Source of the DNA: CAYWNA01 sp964459305
Lineage (GTDB): Bacteria > Planctomycetota > Planctomycetia > Pirellulales > Pirellulaceae
DNA: 48,488 nucleotides
Reading direction: 5' to 3'
Assembly (NCBI GenBank): GCA_964459305.1
Contig: CAYWNA010000080.1
Coordinates: forward strand, 1 to 48,488
In this document: positions 1 through 8,520 of the stretch, in pieces
How positions within the stretch are numbered: position 1 is the first letter of the stretch
How the letters are laid out: each line of letters starts with the position of its first letter
The notes under the pieces: model-generated
Databases searched by the model: none
Seen by the model: the letters and a program-made list of their open reading frames with translations, nothing else
What the model was told of the DNA's origin: nothing
Translations under genes and position numbers: made by a program

Positions 1-47
1 ATTACGATTAAGAAGGGCCGGTCATACGGTTACTGGGCTGTGAACGC

Positions 48-971
48 TTACGAGCGGCTCACACCCCCCTCACTCACCTGGACCGTCACGGTCCGCGTGT
101 CAGGCCCGTCATCGATGCCCAACCCAACGAGTTGCGACCAAGGGATGGTAGGATTGACACCGGTAACACTCTCGTCGAAATCGCCGTCACCGTCCACATC
201 CCACTGATACGCGGCTCCGGCGCTGGCCGTTGAACCGCTGGCGTCGAGCGTCAGCGACTGGCCTTCGTCGATTTCGTATGGTCCGCCCGCATCGGCGTCG
301 GACGTTCCGTTGCCCGAGCCAGTGGTGAAACTAAGGTCGTCAAATACCCAGTAGCCGCCGCTAGTTGCGTTCAAAACGACCCGATCGATTCCTCCGGTGT
401 TCCCAACAGACAATCGGACGTACACCCCCGCTGAGCTAGTACCACTGTCGCTAGCCACCGGAATATTGTTCCTGTATGCCTGCATCGTGAACGTTTTCCC
501 ACTACCATAGGCGAAAATCTCGACGGCTGACGTGACTGGCGTTGAAAAAGAGAGGCTTTCTGGCCCCTTCGGGATTCCGCCATTCTCGGTCTGGGCGCCG
601 GTATTGAACGCTAGAAAATTGCTCCCACTTCGCGCATTCACACCAAAGTTACCGCACTGATTCAGAATCGCACCACCATCCGTGGAACTCGACCCTCCAC
701 TGAAGGTCACGCCAAGCGAGGAATACAAATTGGTGAGATTTGTCGTGTCTGCGAAAAGACAAGGCGCGTTGAAGGAGTTACCCGCTGCGTCGTGGTCGAA
801 ATCGATAGTCGTGAGCGCCAGTAACAACCTGTTTTCCAACTGCTCCAAGAGGAGTGGTCGGCGTACTACGGATAAAGGTTTTCGATTCCTTCTACGGCGA
901 TCTGATCGAGATGACTTACCGCCTGAGACACGCGAACGAGACACTGGACGACAGTCATGGGTCGAAGCCAT
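48..971 (-). CDS. Secreted PKD-domain protein with planctomycete export signature
   Basis: About 307 residues. The start at 971 is chosen because a perfect AGGAGG (979-984, minus strand) lies 7 bases upstream of the ATG; the longer open frame upstream is not needed. The N-terminus is strongly basic and is followed by LEQLENRLLLA (about residues 40-50), the motif at the head of many planctomycete cell-surface and secreted proteins. The middle (about 55-225) looks like a beta-rich adhesion or carbohydrate-binding type domain. The end carries a PKD-like fold with a DVDGDGDFDE calcium-type loop. The frame stops about where a PKD domain should finish its last strand, right after a run of six G (GAGGGGGGTG on the coding strand, around 62-72), so the protein may be truncated by a frameshift; such proteins are often longer. 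Substrate and role are unknown. Surface location is an inference from the signature. Confidence 0.72.
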   Translation of the reverse strand: MASTHDCRPVSRSRVSGGKSSRSDRRRRNRKPLSVVRRPLLLEQLENRLLLALTTIDFDHDAAGNSFNAPCLFADTTNLTNLYSSLGVTFSGGSSSTDGGAILNQCGNFGVNARSGSNFLAFNTGAQTENGGIPKGPESLSFSTPVTSAVEIFAYGSGKTFTMQAYRNNIPVASDSGTSSAGVYVRLSVGNTGGIDRVVLNATSGGYWVFDDLSFTTGSGNGTSDADAGGPYEIDEGQSLTLDASGSTASAGAAYQWDVDGDGDFDESVTGVNPTIPWSQLVGLGIDDGPDTRTVTVQVSEGGVSRS

Positions 972-1273
972 GATGAATCCTCCTGGGGTGAGATGTATGC
1001 CAACTTCTCCGCCCTGCGCGAGCTGGATGTCCCTCGGCATGAAACCGGACAGATAAAAGGACATCAATACCCAGACAGGGCGAATAGGCGACTTTATACA
1101 ATACAAACCCCAAATGTCAACTATTTCCAGCGCTGATTTTTTCGCTTATCGCACAGTTAATTAGTGGGGGTGGCTTCGAGAGCCGGCGCCGGGCAGCCAT
1201 ACCAACCGCGGTTAGCCCGGATTTCCCAACAGGTATCGCACCCCGAAGCGTTCGTGGAGGAACTCGCGATTTG

Positions 1274-1300
1274 CCTCGCTGACGCTTCGGGTTTCGATTC
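1274..1300 (-). repeat. Short dispersed element of the NPKRQRG-encoding kind
   Basis: The minus strand reads GAATCGAAACCCGAAGCG followed by TCAGCGAGG. From general knowledge of planctomycete genomes, this string occurs many times per genome and gives spurious short ORFs with NPKRQRG. Only one copy is seen in this window, so the repeat status rests on recognition. Confidence 0.5.
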
Positions 1301-1364
1301 ACAACGTGTCGCCGATTTCCCAGGCGTGTGAGAAATCCAGGTTAGGTTTGTCCGCTTCTTGAAT

Positions 1365-1428
1365 GTAGCCGAAGTCGCCAGACTTTGGTGCTCGCGGGAA
1401 AAGACCAAACTCTGGCGAGTTCGACTAC
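1365..1428. repeat. 64-bp inverted repeat with 14-nt loop, copy 1
   Basis: Arms 1365-1389 and 1404-1428 are 25 bases each and complementary except at 3 positions; the loop is 14 bases. The left arm begins GTAGCCGAAGTCGCCAGA. A near-identical element lies at 26911-26974 and a diverged one with the same loop length at 35229-35290. All three are intergenic. Probably a palindromic dispersed (REP/MITE-like) element that can fold as a cruciform or RNA hairpin; a terminator role for rlmKL is possible but no U-tract follows. Confidence 0.85.
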
Positions 1429-1459
1429 GAGTCAGACTTACCCGCGCGCGGCATATATG

Positions 1460-1499
1460 GAGGCTGCGAAGCGGTCAATCACGACGTTCGAGCCCTTCG
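1460..1499. repeat. 40-bp direct repeat at the 3' end of rlmKL, copy 1
   Basis: Reads GAGGCTGCGAAGCGGTCAAT and continues to a TTCG end. It matches 3866-3904 at nearly all positions. In both places the repeat supplies the stop codon of a minus-strand gene: TGA at 1475-1477 for rlmKL here, TAG at 3888-3890 for the Nramp-like gene there. Confidence 0.75.
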
Positions 1500-3811
1500 T
1501 CGTTCGTTCCCAAGCCGGAGCTTGGGAACCAGGGAAGGTTACGATCAAGGCCGTCGCTGCGGACGATCCGCCAACAGCGGTGGATGCGGCGATTGCGAAA
1601 GTCTGGTGGCACGGTCTGTTTGCTGATTTCGCGGACTTGCGTCGATTCGATCGTCGTCTCATCCAACTTGAACCGGCGATAGTTGGTCGAGAAGTAAATG
1701 ACTCCGCCGGGGTTCATCCGACGCAAAAGGCCATTGAGCAGTTCGGTGTAATCGCGCTGGATGTCCCAGAAACCATCGGTCCGTTTGCTGTTGGAAAACG
1801 TCGGCGGATCGACAACCGCTAGATCGTACGTGGCGAGTTCCGGCAACTGCCGCACGTAGGTCAGTGCGTCGTCGCGCACAAAGTGGTGCGCTCGTCCGGT
1901 GAAGCCGTTGAGCGACATGTTGCGCTTGGCCCAGTCGAGATAGGTTCCAGACCAGTCGACCGTCGTGGTACGCGCGGCACCGCCGCCGGCCGCGTGGACG
2001 GTGAACGCACCGGTATAGCCGAACAGGTTCAGGAAGTTCGCTCCGTCGGCAGCTTCTCGCACCATCGATCGGGTGATTCGATGATCCAGGAACAAGCCCG
2101 TATCGATGTAGTCGGACAGGTTCACGACGAACTGCAAATCGCCTTCATGAACGGTGATCTCGTACCGTTGCTCGGCGAGATGTTCATGTTGAGTCGTGCC
2201 GCGTTGGCGTCGGCGACGTTTGAAGAAGATTTTGCGCCGATCCACGTCTAACGCTTCGCCCGCCGTACGTACCATCAGGTCCAGCCAATCGGCATGCTGG
2301 GCGAGATCGCGATCATGAGGGCGTTCGTACTCGGTCATGTGCAGATGATCTTCATAGCGGTCCACAACCAGCGGGATTTCCGGGATATCCCGTTCATACA
2401 CGCGAAAACACGTGATCCCCTGCTTCGACGGCCAACGGCGCAGATGACGGGCCCTCTTCAACAAACGCGTGCGAAACAGTTCCGCTTGCTCCAAGGCTTT
2501 CTCCGAAAGTCCGCCGAAAACAGGTTGAATCACTCGCTGTTTCGTTCGGGTGGATTGGGTGGCTGGGGTCGAGCGTAGCGAGCCCCCAGCGGGCAGCGAT
2601 TCTGTGGGCTCGCTTCGCTCGACCACAGGCACACGCTTCTCATCACGGGCTTCGAGAACGACATTTGTGGCTGAACCATCTGTTGGCCTTGGACCGTGAA
2701 ATTGATAGTACGTGCATTCGATACGTCCGTTGTAAAGCTTGCGTCGGCGGTCTGCCTGCCTTTGAATCACCGCTTCGAAACGGGGGTATGACGTCAAGAT
2801 GAAATGCGACCACGTTGGCAAGTTTCTCAACACTTCCGGCATCGACAGGTAGAGCGATTCCAGGTCGCGACCGTCGCCAAGTCGTTGACCATAGGGCGGA
2901 TTGGTAACGACGCATCCATGCTTGCGTTTACTCGTAAGCAGTTCAAACGACCGCTCCTGAAAATGCACTTGTTCGGAAACGCCGGCTTGCTCGGCATTGT
3001 CACGTGCGAATCGAAGCGCCCGTTCGTTGATGTCGGTGCCAATCAATCGCTCGGGCAGTTCTGCTTGAGCCAAGTCGCGGGCTTCGGTGCGTGCCTCGTC
3101 CCACAATCGTCCGGCAACGTTGGGCCACATTTCGGCAGCGAACGAACGATTCAGCCCGGGTGCCAGGTTTCGTCCGATCAACGCCGCCTCGATGGGAATG
3201 GTGCCGCTCCCGCAGAACGGATCGATCAGTGGCCGCTCGCCATCCCAGAAACTCAACAGGACCATGGCCGCGGCGAGCGTCTCCTTCAACGGCGCTTTGG
3301 CCGCCTGTTGCCGATAGCCTCGCTTGTGCAAACTCGGGCCCGTCGTGTCGATCGTAAGCGTGACCTGATCTTTCAGAATGGCAACCTCGATCTTGTATTG
3401 CGGACCGGTTTCAGGAAGCGAGTCGGTTTGGTGTGCGTGCAGTAAGCTCTCCACAACTGCCTTCTTCACCGCACGCTGACAGGCCGGCACACTGGAAAGC
3501 TGTGACTTCAACGAACGGCCGATCACCGGAAAGGCATCATCGGCCGCGATCCACTCATGCCAATCCACAGCTTTTGTATTCTCGAAGAGAGCATCGAAGT
3601 CCTCGGCCGGGAAAGTCGCCATTTGCAGCAAGACGCGATCCGCCGTGCGCAACCACAAATTCGTTCGGCAGATCGCGGCCGGATCGCCGCGGAACCGAAT
3701 CCAACCCGGAGCGATGACCTTGCCTTCATACCCCAAGCCGGCAAGCTCGCGCCTGACAACGGCTTCCAGCCCGAACGCGGTGGTGGCGATCAATTCAAGC
3801 GATGTATTCAT
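1475..3811 (-). CDS. rlmKL: Bifunctional 23S rRNA methyltransferase RlmKL
   Basis: About 778 residues. The likely start is the ATG at 3811 (MNTSLELIATTAFGLE, the usual RlmL beginning) rather than an upstream in-frame ATG. Domains: N-terminal ferredoxin-like/THUMP region (about 30-155) for rRNA binding; RlmL Rossmann methyltransferase with DPFCGSGTIPIEAAL (about 197-211) and NPPYG (about 304-308), which in the family makes m2G2445; and a C-terminal RlmK methyltransferase with FLNLFGYTGAFT (about 590) and DPPTFSNSKR (about 665), which makes m7G2069. The cytosolic enzyme acts on 23S rRNA before 50S assembly. Two oddities: the linker between the two enzymes contains palindromic repeat DNA in frame (2562-2627), and about 25 residues past the expected end (CWRIVRS) are encoded by repeat DNA (1460-1529). 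Functional assignment is firm from the motifs and the fused architecture. Confidence 0.93.
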   Translation of the reverse strand: MNTSLELIATTAFGLEAVVRRELAGLGYEGKVIAPGWIRFRGDPAAICRTNLWLRTADRVLLQMATFPAEDFDALFENTKAVDWHEWIAADDAFPVIGRSLKSQLSSVPACQRAVKKAVVESLLHAHQTDSLPETGPQYKIEVAILKDQVTLTIDTTGPSLHKRGYRQQAAKAPLKETLAAAMVLLSFWDGERPLIDPFCGSGTIPIEAALIGRNLAPGLNRSFAAEMWPNVAGRLWDEARTEARDLAQAELPERLIGTDINERALRFARDNAEQAGVSEQVHFQERSFELLTSKRKHGCVVTNPPYGQRLGDGRDLESLYLSMPEVLRNLPTWSHFILTSYPRFEAVIQRQADRRRKLYNGRIECTYYQFHGPRPTDGSATNVVLEARDEKRVPVVERSEPTESLPAGGSLRSTPATQSTRTKQRVIQPVFGGLSEKALEQAELFRTRLLKRARHLRRWPSKQGITCFRVYERDIPEIPLVVDRYEDHLHMTEYERPHDRDLAQHADWLDLMVRTAGEALDVDRRKIFFKRRRRQRGTTQHEHLAEQRYEITVHEGDLQFVVNLSDYIDTGLFLDHRITRSMVREAADGANFLNLFGYTGAFTVHAAGGGAARTTTVDWSGTYLDWAKRNMSLNGFTGRAHHFVRDDALTYVRQLPELATYDLAVVDPPTFSNSKRTDGFWDIQRDYTELLNGLLRRMNPGGVIYFSTNYRRFKLDETTIESTQVREISKQTVPPDFRNRRIHRCWRIVRSDGLDRNLPWFPSSGLGTNDEGLERRD
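1506..1529. repeat. Palindrome inside the 3' tail of rlmKL
   Basis: GTTCCCAAGC (1506-1515), four-base loop CGGA, then GCTTGGGAAC (1520-1529), a perfect 10-bp inverted repeat. It lies within the reading frame of the extra C-terminal residues. This sequence type is widespread in planctomycete genomes. Confidence 0.8.
2562..2627. repeat. Two palindromic elements embedded in frame in rlmKL
   Basis: The first unit, 2562-2590, is an imperfect palindrome around GTCGAGCGTAGCGAGC. The second, 2603-2627, is an imperfect palindrome around GGCTCGCTTCGCTCGACC. Both share a core (CGCTaCGCTCG / CGCTtCGCTCG) with the intergenic element at 40445-40479. They encode part of the RlmL-RlmK linker (about residues 393-418, including VVERSEPTESLPAGG), so the insertion kept the frame. 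Confidence 0.75.
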
Positions 3812-3865
3812 GCGTGCGACAACAGAAGAACGAGGGAGTCGGGTCAATCCATTCCATTGAGTGTA

Positions 3866-3904
3866 GAGGCGGCGAAGCGGTCAATCACTACGATCGAGTC
3901 TTCG
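3866..3904. repeat. 40-bp direct repeat at the 3' end of the Nramp-like gene, copy 2
   Basis: Second copy of the element at 1460-1499 (GCGAAGCGGTCAATCAC core, then ACG, TCGAG and TTCG). It covers the last codons and stop (3888-3890) of the transporter gene. Confidence 0.75.
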
Positions 3905-5258
3905 GCAGCCCGTTTTCAAACTGAAGATTAGGAACCAGGGGGACAACTTGCCCAGAGACGGGCTGTAAGGCGGTCTTGTTCGGTCCTGGCTTCACCGTAC
4001 TAAACACCTTGTCGCGAACCTGAAGCCCGCCCGCCAATACGAAAAACAGTAAAGCGACGATCAATATGAGCGAGGTCCACATCGAGTTCTTGTACCGTGC
4101 CCCCACCCATTTCGCACGGCCGTTGAGCACCAGCAAAATGATCGCCAGCATGGGGATACACAATGCTCCGACAACCGCGTAAGTCTTTTGTATCGATTTG
4201 AAATTCACCGCGACCAGGCCAAGGATGGGAAGCAACGCGATACCGTACAAGTACGCCTGATAGGGAAGCGACTTTGTGTCGACTCGATGCGCTCTTTTGC
4301 CGCCAGCGCTGCCGGTCGCCAGTGCCCACGAATCCGCAAAAAGATACGGCACACTTTGCCATACTCCCAATAGGCTGCTGAACACCGCTCCCCAGGCGCC
4401 CAGCAAAAACGCCCATTTGGCCATGCCGCCGAGCGTAGCTTCGAGCTGTTGTGCGATATCCACAATCAACCCTGCCCCACCACCTTTCATGGCCCCCAGC
4501 GAGCTACCGATGACGACCATGGCCAAGCCAAACGCCGCGGTCATGACATATCCCGTCGCCAAATCAATCCGGCAGGCTCGCACGTCCTCAACTCCCTGCC
4601 GTCCTTCCTCGCGGATCCAGTAGCCGTAGCACAATACGGTCAGCGTCCCACCGACTCCGCCCATCAAGGCGACGGTCCATGACACCCCGCCAGGCGGAAT
4701 CGTCGGCCACAGAAGTCCAGTCACGAACGACCCCATGGGCGGCCGCAGCGCCACAGCCGTGAGCACGACCACCACAAACATGATCCCGATCGAGAAGCTC
4801 ATGACCTTCCCGAACAGACGATAGCCACCGACGTTCACCAGGGCAACAGCCATCACGCTGTGCAAGATCCCGTAGAAGACTTTGTTTACATTCGCGGATT
4901 CCGCACCAAATAGCGGGAAGATCGCGTGGCAGGTCACACCCACGGCACTCATCAGCGCCGCCGCGACCAGAAAGCTCCAGACGACCATATAGCACAGAAA
5001 GACCCAAATGATCGGCCTTCCGAAACGCTCGGCACATCCTTCCAGCAGCGTACTGCCCGTAGCCAACTGCCAGCGGGCCAGCCCCTCGTTGAGAACAAAC
5101 TTGAGAAAGGCCCCAACGACAACCGCCCAAAGGATGGTCAGTCCGAGCTCGCCACCCGTAAGGGCGGCCGTGGCCAGATCGCCTGCGCCGACCCCCGTGG
5201 CCGCTACCAGAATTCCCGGGCCGATCATGGCTAGTAGTCTTGTCGATTTGTGCGCCAT
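3888..5258 (-). CDS. Nramp-family-like integral membrane transporter
   Basis: 456 residues, roughly eleven hydrophobic segments, no signal peptide. The first segment reads GPGILVAATGVGAGDLATA, the layout of Nramp helix 1, but the metal-binding DPGN of classical MntH is replaced by GVGAGD. The helix-6 region (MGGVGGTLTVLCYGYW) lacks the MPH motif. The protein therefore belongs to the Nramp/APC superfamily outgroup whose substrate is uncertain, and Mn2+ or Fe2+ uptake should not be assumed. The start at 5258 gives a typical N-terminus (MAHKSTRLLAMIGPG). The last residues (about LQFENGLPKTRS) come from the repeat at 3866-3904 and are probably not ancestral. It lies 76 bases upstream of rlmKL on the same strand, with no functional link visible. 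Confidence 0.78.
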   Translation of the reverse strand: MAHKSTRLLAMIGPGILVAATGVGAGDLATAALTGGELGLTILWAVVVGAFLKFVLNEGLARWQLATGSTLLEGCAERFGRPIIWVFLCYMVVWSFLVAAALMSAVGVTCHAIFPLFGAESANVNKVFYGILHSVMAVALVNVGGYRLFGKVMSFSIGIMFVVVVLTAVALRPPMGSFVTGLLWPTIPPGGVSWTVALMGGVGGTLTVLCYGYWIREEGRQGVEDVRACRIDLATGYVMTAAFGLAMVVIGSSLGAMKGGGAGLIVDIAQQLEATLGGMAKWAFLLGAWGAVFSSLLGVWQSVPYLFADSWALATGSAGGKRAHRVDTKSLPYQAYLYGIALLPILGLVAVNFKSIQKTYAVVGALCIPMLAIILLVLNGRAKWVGARYKNSMWTSLILIVALLFFVLAGGLQVRDKVFSTVKPGPNKTALQPVSGQVVPLVPNLQFENGLPKTRS

Positions 5259-5291
5259 TTTCGTATGAGGCCAATGAGAACGAGTAGGAGG

Positions 5292-5528
5292 TTAGAAATC
5301 GAGAGTCGGCGGTCGCCACGGCGATCGCGGCGAGAGGTGAGGTTCTGAAATCTCAGATTCGAAGCCCTCGGCGATGTTGTTGGAAATGGACAACGCGGCA
5401 CGTTGGAGTTGGTCCGCAAGATCACCCTTGCCTCGCAAAGACGGATGCTCGACCCAATCAAAAACGGCCGCAGCCAGATCCGCGGCAGCTTGCCAAACGG
5501 GCGTGTCTTCGAACCGCTTGTAGGTCAT
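5292..5528 (-). pseudogene. Truncated four-helix-bundle protein (23S IVS-protein family)
   Basis: From the ATG at 5528 the frame reads MTYKRFEDTPVWQAAADLA and later RAALSISNNIAEGFE. This matches the four-helix-bundle family (TIGR02436, first seen as 23S rRNA intervening-sequence proteins), whose core ends helix 2 with ANIAEG. After about 65 residues the match stops and the frame continues into an Arg/Pro-rich tail (SPRSPWRPPTLDF). Intact members are about 110-125 residues with two more helices, so the gene appears decayed. No rRNA gene is nearby. Confidence 0.65.
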
Positions 5529-5680
5529 GAGAAGGCTCCCGGCGAAGATCCTCCACGTCGACATAAGGAAGACGCGGATCCCTTCAAGGACCAGTGTATC
5601 CGTTTCGATTGATATGTTGAACCGCCATCTCTGGCACGCTCTCAGAAACTACCTTCGGTTCAACTTGCAGGTGCGGTGAA

Positions 5681-6991
5681 CTACTGACCGCGAGCACTGA
5701 AGTCGATCACCACCGTGTGGTTGTCGCTGTTGGGGGATGTTTTCGCGTTCAGGTGGACGTGCACCTCGGCCGGGATCGTTGTCTTCAATTCGTAAATGTC
5801 TTTCTCCGTTGGGGTGGGTGCGAGTCGCACCCATGGTTCGTCGCCGACCGACAAGCTGACATCATGGGCGCCCTGGAGCCGTACTTTGAACGACAACGGT
5901 TTGCCGGTCGCCAGTGGCAGATACAGCGGGCTGTAGAGAAACCCTCGCATTTTTCCGAACGTTGCATAAGTCGCCGGAAAGGTCCTGGCCGAGCCCGAGG
6001 TTGCCTCGAAGTCCAGGTCTGCAGTCAGATCCATTGGCTTTGTGTCACCCAGCGCTCGGCAGTACAGCTTCAGCCGATGGCGGCCCGGTCGCGGGAAAGT
6101 CACGAACATACGACACTGCTCGCCCTCGCGCTGCACCAGTGTACGTCCCGGCAACTCCGCTCCGTCTGCCGTGTACAAGCGGGCCATGAACTCGACTTCC
6201 TGCGAGAGCCCGATCGCGAATTGCACCGATTCGCCCACGCGAGTGACGCGCGCGAGTCGTGTCGCCAGTTGCAGGCCATGGTCAAAAAACCCGCCTCGCA
6301 GAAAGGGCAGACGCTCGAACTGCTCGGTCGTGAGGGGCGAAGCGAGTAACTGCCATTTGGCTTCGCCGGGCAAGTGTGTGAAGATGAAGTTCCGCGGCTC
6401 CATAAACAGGTAGGTCGTGCGGTACTCCTTGCGATACGATCGGCCCTGAACGTGGCCCGCGTCCCAAGTCACGTCGACCAGATGCCAGCGTTCGTCGATA
6501 TAGACAGCATTCCACGCGTGGTTCTCTTGGCCCGCCTTCATACGCTGGCCGGTGGCAAATCCGTATCCACGCCCATAGCCGGAGATATTTCGGCACGGGA
6601 TCCCGGCGAGCGTGCACATCTGTTCCATGAGCGAGCCATAGCCGTGGCAGACGCCGCGGCGTCGCTGCAGCGTCTTCGTTCCGGACGATTCGGACTTCGT
6701 GCTGGAGAAATACGATTCGACGTCGTACTCGATGTTGTCGGCAATCCAGTCGTGGAGGATTTTCACTCTGTGGAAATCGTCCCGCCCGCCCGAAACGAGA
6801 AACCGTACGAGAGGTTCGAGGAATCTCTCCGGGTCGCTGAAGACGCCCTGCTGAATTTCGGTCGGAACTTGCCGCACCTGAAGATCTGGAGAGCTGGTGC
6901 GATAGCGAGCCGGATCTGCCGCGACGCCTCGAGTGGTCGCCCCCAGGAGGAGAAACACAGAAACCAGGACAATGAGTATTCGTTTAACCAT
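5681..6991 (-). CDS. Secreted transglutaminase-like cysteine protease-fold protein
   Basis: 436 residues with a clear signal peptide (MVKRILIVLVSVFLLLGATT, cleavage near residue 25). A transglutaminase-like core follows: Cys in RRGVCHGYGSLMEQMC (about 112-127), His in ENHAWNAVYI (about 160) and Asp in WHLVDVTWD (about 175), giving a complete Cys-His-Asp triad. The placement and the two later beta-rich regions (about 230-435) resemble kyphoscoliosis-peptidase-like (KY) transglutaminase proteins. It probably acts outside the cytoplasm, cleaving or crosslinking proteins or peptides; the substrate is unknown. It is transcribed alone, with AAGAGG about 14 bases upstream of the start. Confidence 0.8.
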   Translation of the reverse strand: MVKRILIVLVSVFLLLGATTRGVAADPARYRTSSPDLQVRQVPTEIQQGVFSDPERFLEPLVRFLVSGGRDDFHRVKILHDWIADNIEYDVESYFSSTKSESSGTKTLQRRRGVCHGYGSLMEQMCTLAGIPCRNISGYGRGYGFATGQRMKAGQENHAWNAVYIDERWHLVDVTWDAGHVQGRSYRKEYRTTYLFMEPRNFIFTHLPGEAKWQLLASPLTTEQFERLPFLRGGFFDHGLQLATRLARVTRVGESVQFAIGLSQEVEFMARLYTADGAELPGRTLVQREGEQCRMFVTFPRPGRHRLKLYCRALGDTKPMDLTADLDFEATSGSARTFPATYATFGKMRGFLYSPLYLPLATGKPLSFKVRLQGAHDVSLSVGDEPWVRLAPTPTEKDIYELKTTIPAEVHVHLNAKTSPNSDNHTVVIDFSARGQ

Positions 6992-7247
6992 CTCAGTTCG
7001 GTCGAGCCTCTTTCAACAGGTTCTTCAGGCACACGTGCAGGCTGCCTCTCCAAGGTCTTGAGCAGTTGTCTACGATAGACACCTCTTTTGAGAATGGCAA
7101 GAACAACAACCCGCGGAAGGCCAGCCGTCGTTGCACCAGGCAGGTTGGGGCACTGTCGTAGCGAATCCCGCTCGTGCGAGGCGGATGAGCAAGGAATGCA
7201 CGGTTGACAGGTTGGTCGTGACAATCGAGAATCGATGCACAAGGTAT

Positions 7248-7520
7248 ATGATCAGGTCTGCTATCAGATATGCTCCCGCAAAAGAGAAGGGCACATGCCA
7301 ATGTGAAGGGGGTGTCCGGGATAAACTGATCCAACCAGCGATTCTGGTCGTGCTTGCCAAAGGGCCGCTGTATGACTACCAGCTCACGGAGCGCATCGGC
7401 GATGTGCCAATTTTGAGCGGGCGGAGGCCCGAGGCGTCGTGCGTTTGCCGCTCCCTCAAGACGATGGGAACTGCAACCGTTCCTTCCATAAGAAGGTGTG
7501 GTCATGACTGTTCAATCTGA
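7248..7520 (+). pseudogene. Decayed copy of the PadR regulator gene
   Basis: From about residue 15 this frame (CQCEGGVRDKLIQPAILVVL, then GPLYDYQLTERIGDVP and SGRRPEASCVCRSLKTM) closely parallels the first 75 residues of the intact PadR gene at 9591-9980, including the Cys-x-Cys pair. It then loses the wing and C-terminal helices and ends with unrelated residues overlapping the start of the DUF1559 gene. The similarity is also plain at DNA level (7294-7468 versus 9634-9808). It is best read as a duplicated, 3'-truncated PadR gene; the ATG at 7248 is only the nearest possible start. Confidence 0.7.
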
Positions 7521-8520
7521 GAGAAAAGGGTTTACCCTTGTCGAGCTATTGGTCGTGATCGCGATCATCGGCATCTTGATCGCGCTGTTGCTGCCGGCAG
7601 TGCAGGCAGCTCGCGAGGCGGCGCGTCGAACCCAGTGTGTCAACACGCTGAAGCAACTGGCGTTGGCCGCCCACCACTACCATGACGCGACGGGTTCATT
7701 TCCTCCAGCCATCATGTTGTCACAGTATGATCCCCTGCGATCGCGATATCGCGGGGCGAGCTTGTTCGTTTTCCTCTTACCCTACATCGAAGAAGGGAAC
7801 CTTCACAGCAGGTGGGATTTCGCGGACCCGAACAAGAACTTCGATGGGGGATTGGAGTCACACGCGGCCAAGGGGCCCAACTTGCTTTGCCCATCGGAGC
7901 CGGAGAGCGAGAACCCATTGTACTACTCCACCAGGCTTACTGGGTCATCGGTGGATCGCTATATCAAGGTGACGAGTTACGGGGGAAACGGGGGAACCCG
8001 GTCCTATCATCCCGACTCGGGGTTTCTCAAGACCGACGGAGTCTTTTTCGGAGCGGGGCCAGGCTCACAGCCCCAACCCAACCAACGACCCATCCGCCTG
8101 GCCGACATCACTGACGGTACGACCAGCACGTTGCTCTTTGGCGAACGAAGTCGGTGGGACGCCGACTACAACACTTTTGCCGATCAAGGCTGGGACTGGC
8201 CGTTCCGCTGCTATGGCAACTGGTGTGGGACGAGTCGCAAAGCGCTGTCGCACTTCACGCTCAGCAGCTACGCCCCCATCAACTACCGGCTGCCGTTCTC
8301 GTATCAGAACCGGGCGAGCGCGAGTCCGCCAGCCAACACCGCCAGTGATTTCAAGTACTACATCGACCTTCGAGTTTGCGCTTTTGGCAGCAACCATCCC
8401 GGAGGAGCTAATTTCGCGCTGGCCGATGGTTCCGTTCGTTTTCTCTCGGAAACGATTCCTCTCGTGACCCTACGAGCCCTGAGCACACGACAGGGTGGTG
8501 AGACGGTGAACAGCCCATGA
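7504..8520 (+). CDS. DUF1559 pseudopilin-like protein
   Basis: 338 residues. The ATG at 7504 has AAGG 7 bases upstream; a GTG two codons earlier is the alternative. The type IV prepilin-like N-terminus, KGFTLVELLVVIAIIGIL, gives a predicted prepilin peptidase cleavage before F with a methylated N-terminus. The family signature LLPAVQAAREAARR follows, then the DUF1559 (SBP_bac_10) body. The usual C-terminal block (NHPGGANFALADGSVRF) is present. Planctomycetes encode dozens of these proteins; they are thought to be envelope or pseudopilus-like components, function unproven. The stop overlaps the next gene's start as ATGA, so the lipoprotein downstream is probably translationally coupled. Confidence 0.92.
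   Translation: MTVQSERKGFTLVELLVVIAIIGILIALLLPAVQAAREAARRTQCVNTLKQLALAAHHYHDATGSFPPAIMLSQYDPLRSRYRGASLFVFLLPYIEEGNLHSRWDFADPNKNFDGGLESHAAKGPNLLCPSEPESENPLYYSTRLTGSSVDRYIKVTSYGGNGGTRSYHPDSGFLKTDGVFFGAGPGSQPQPNQRPIRLADITDGTTSTLLFGERSRWDADYNTFADQGWDWPFRCYGNWCGTSRKALSHFTLSSYAPINYRLPFSYQNRASASPPANTASDFKYYIDLRVCAFGSNHPGGANFALADGSVRFLSETIPLVTLRALSTRQGGETVNSP

Larger units (their letters stand above)
972..1474. other. Gene-free stretch rich in dispersed repeats
   Basis: Between the 5' end of the PKD gene and the 3' end of rlmKL. It holds the leader of the PKD gene (971-1106), then at least three dispersed elements listed separately (1274-1300, 1365-1428, 1460-1499). Short open frames here are low-complexity translations of repeats, for example one reading NPKRQRG on the minus strand, and are not supported as genes. 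No RNA gene is seen. Confidence 0.6.

Noticed and set aside
1365..1530. CRISPR array
   Set aside because: The repeats are single palindromes of different types without regular spacers and no cas gene is nearby.
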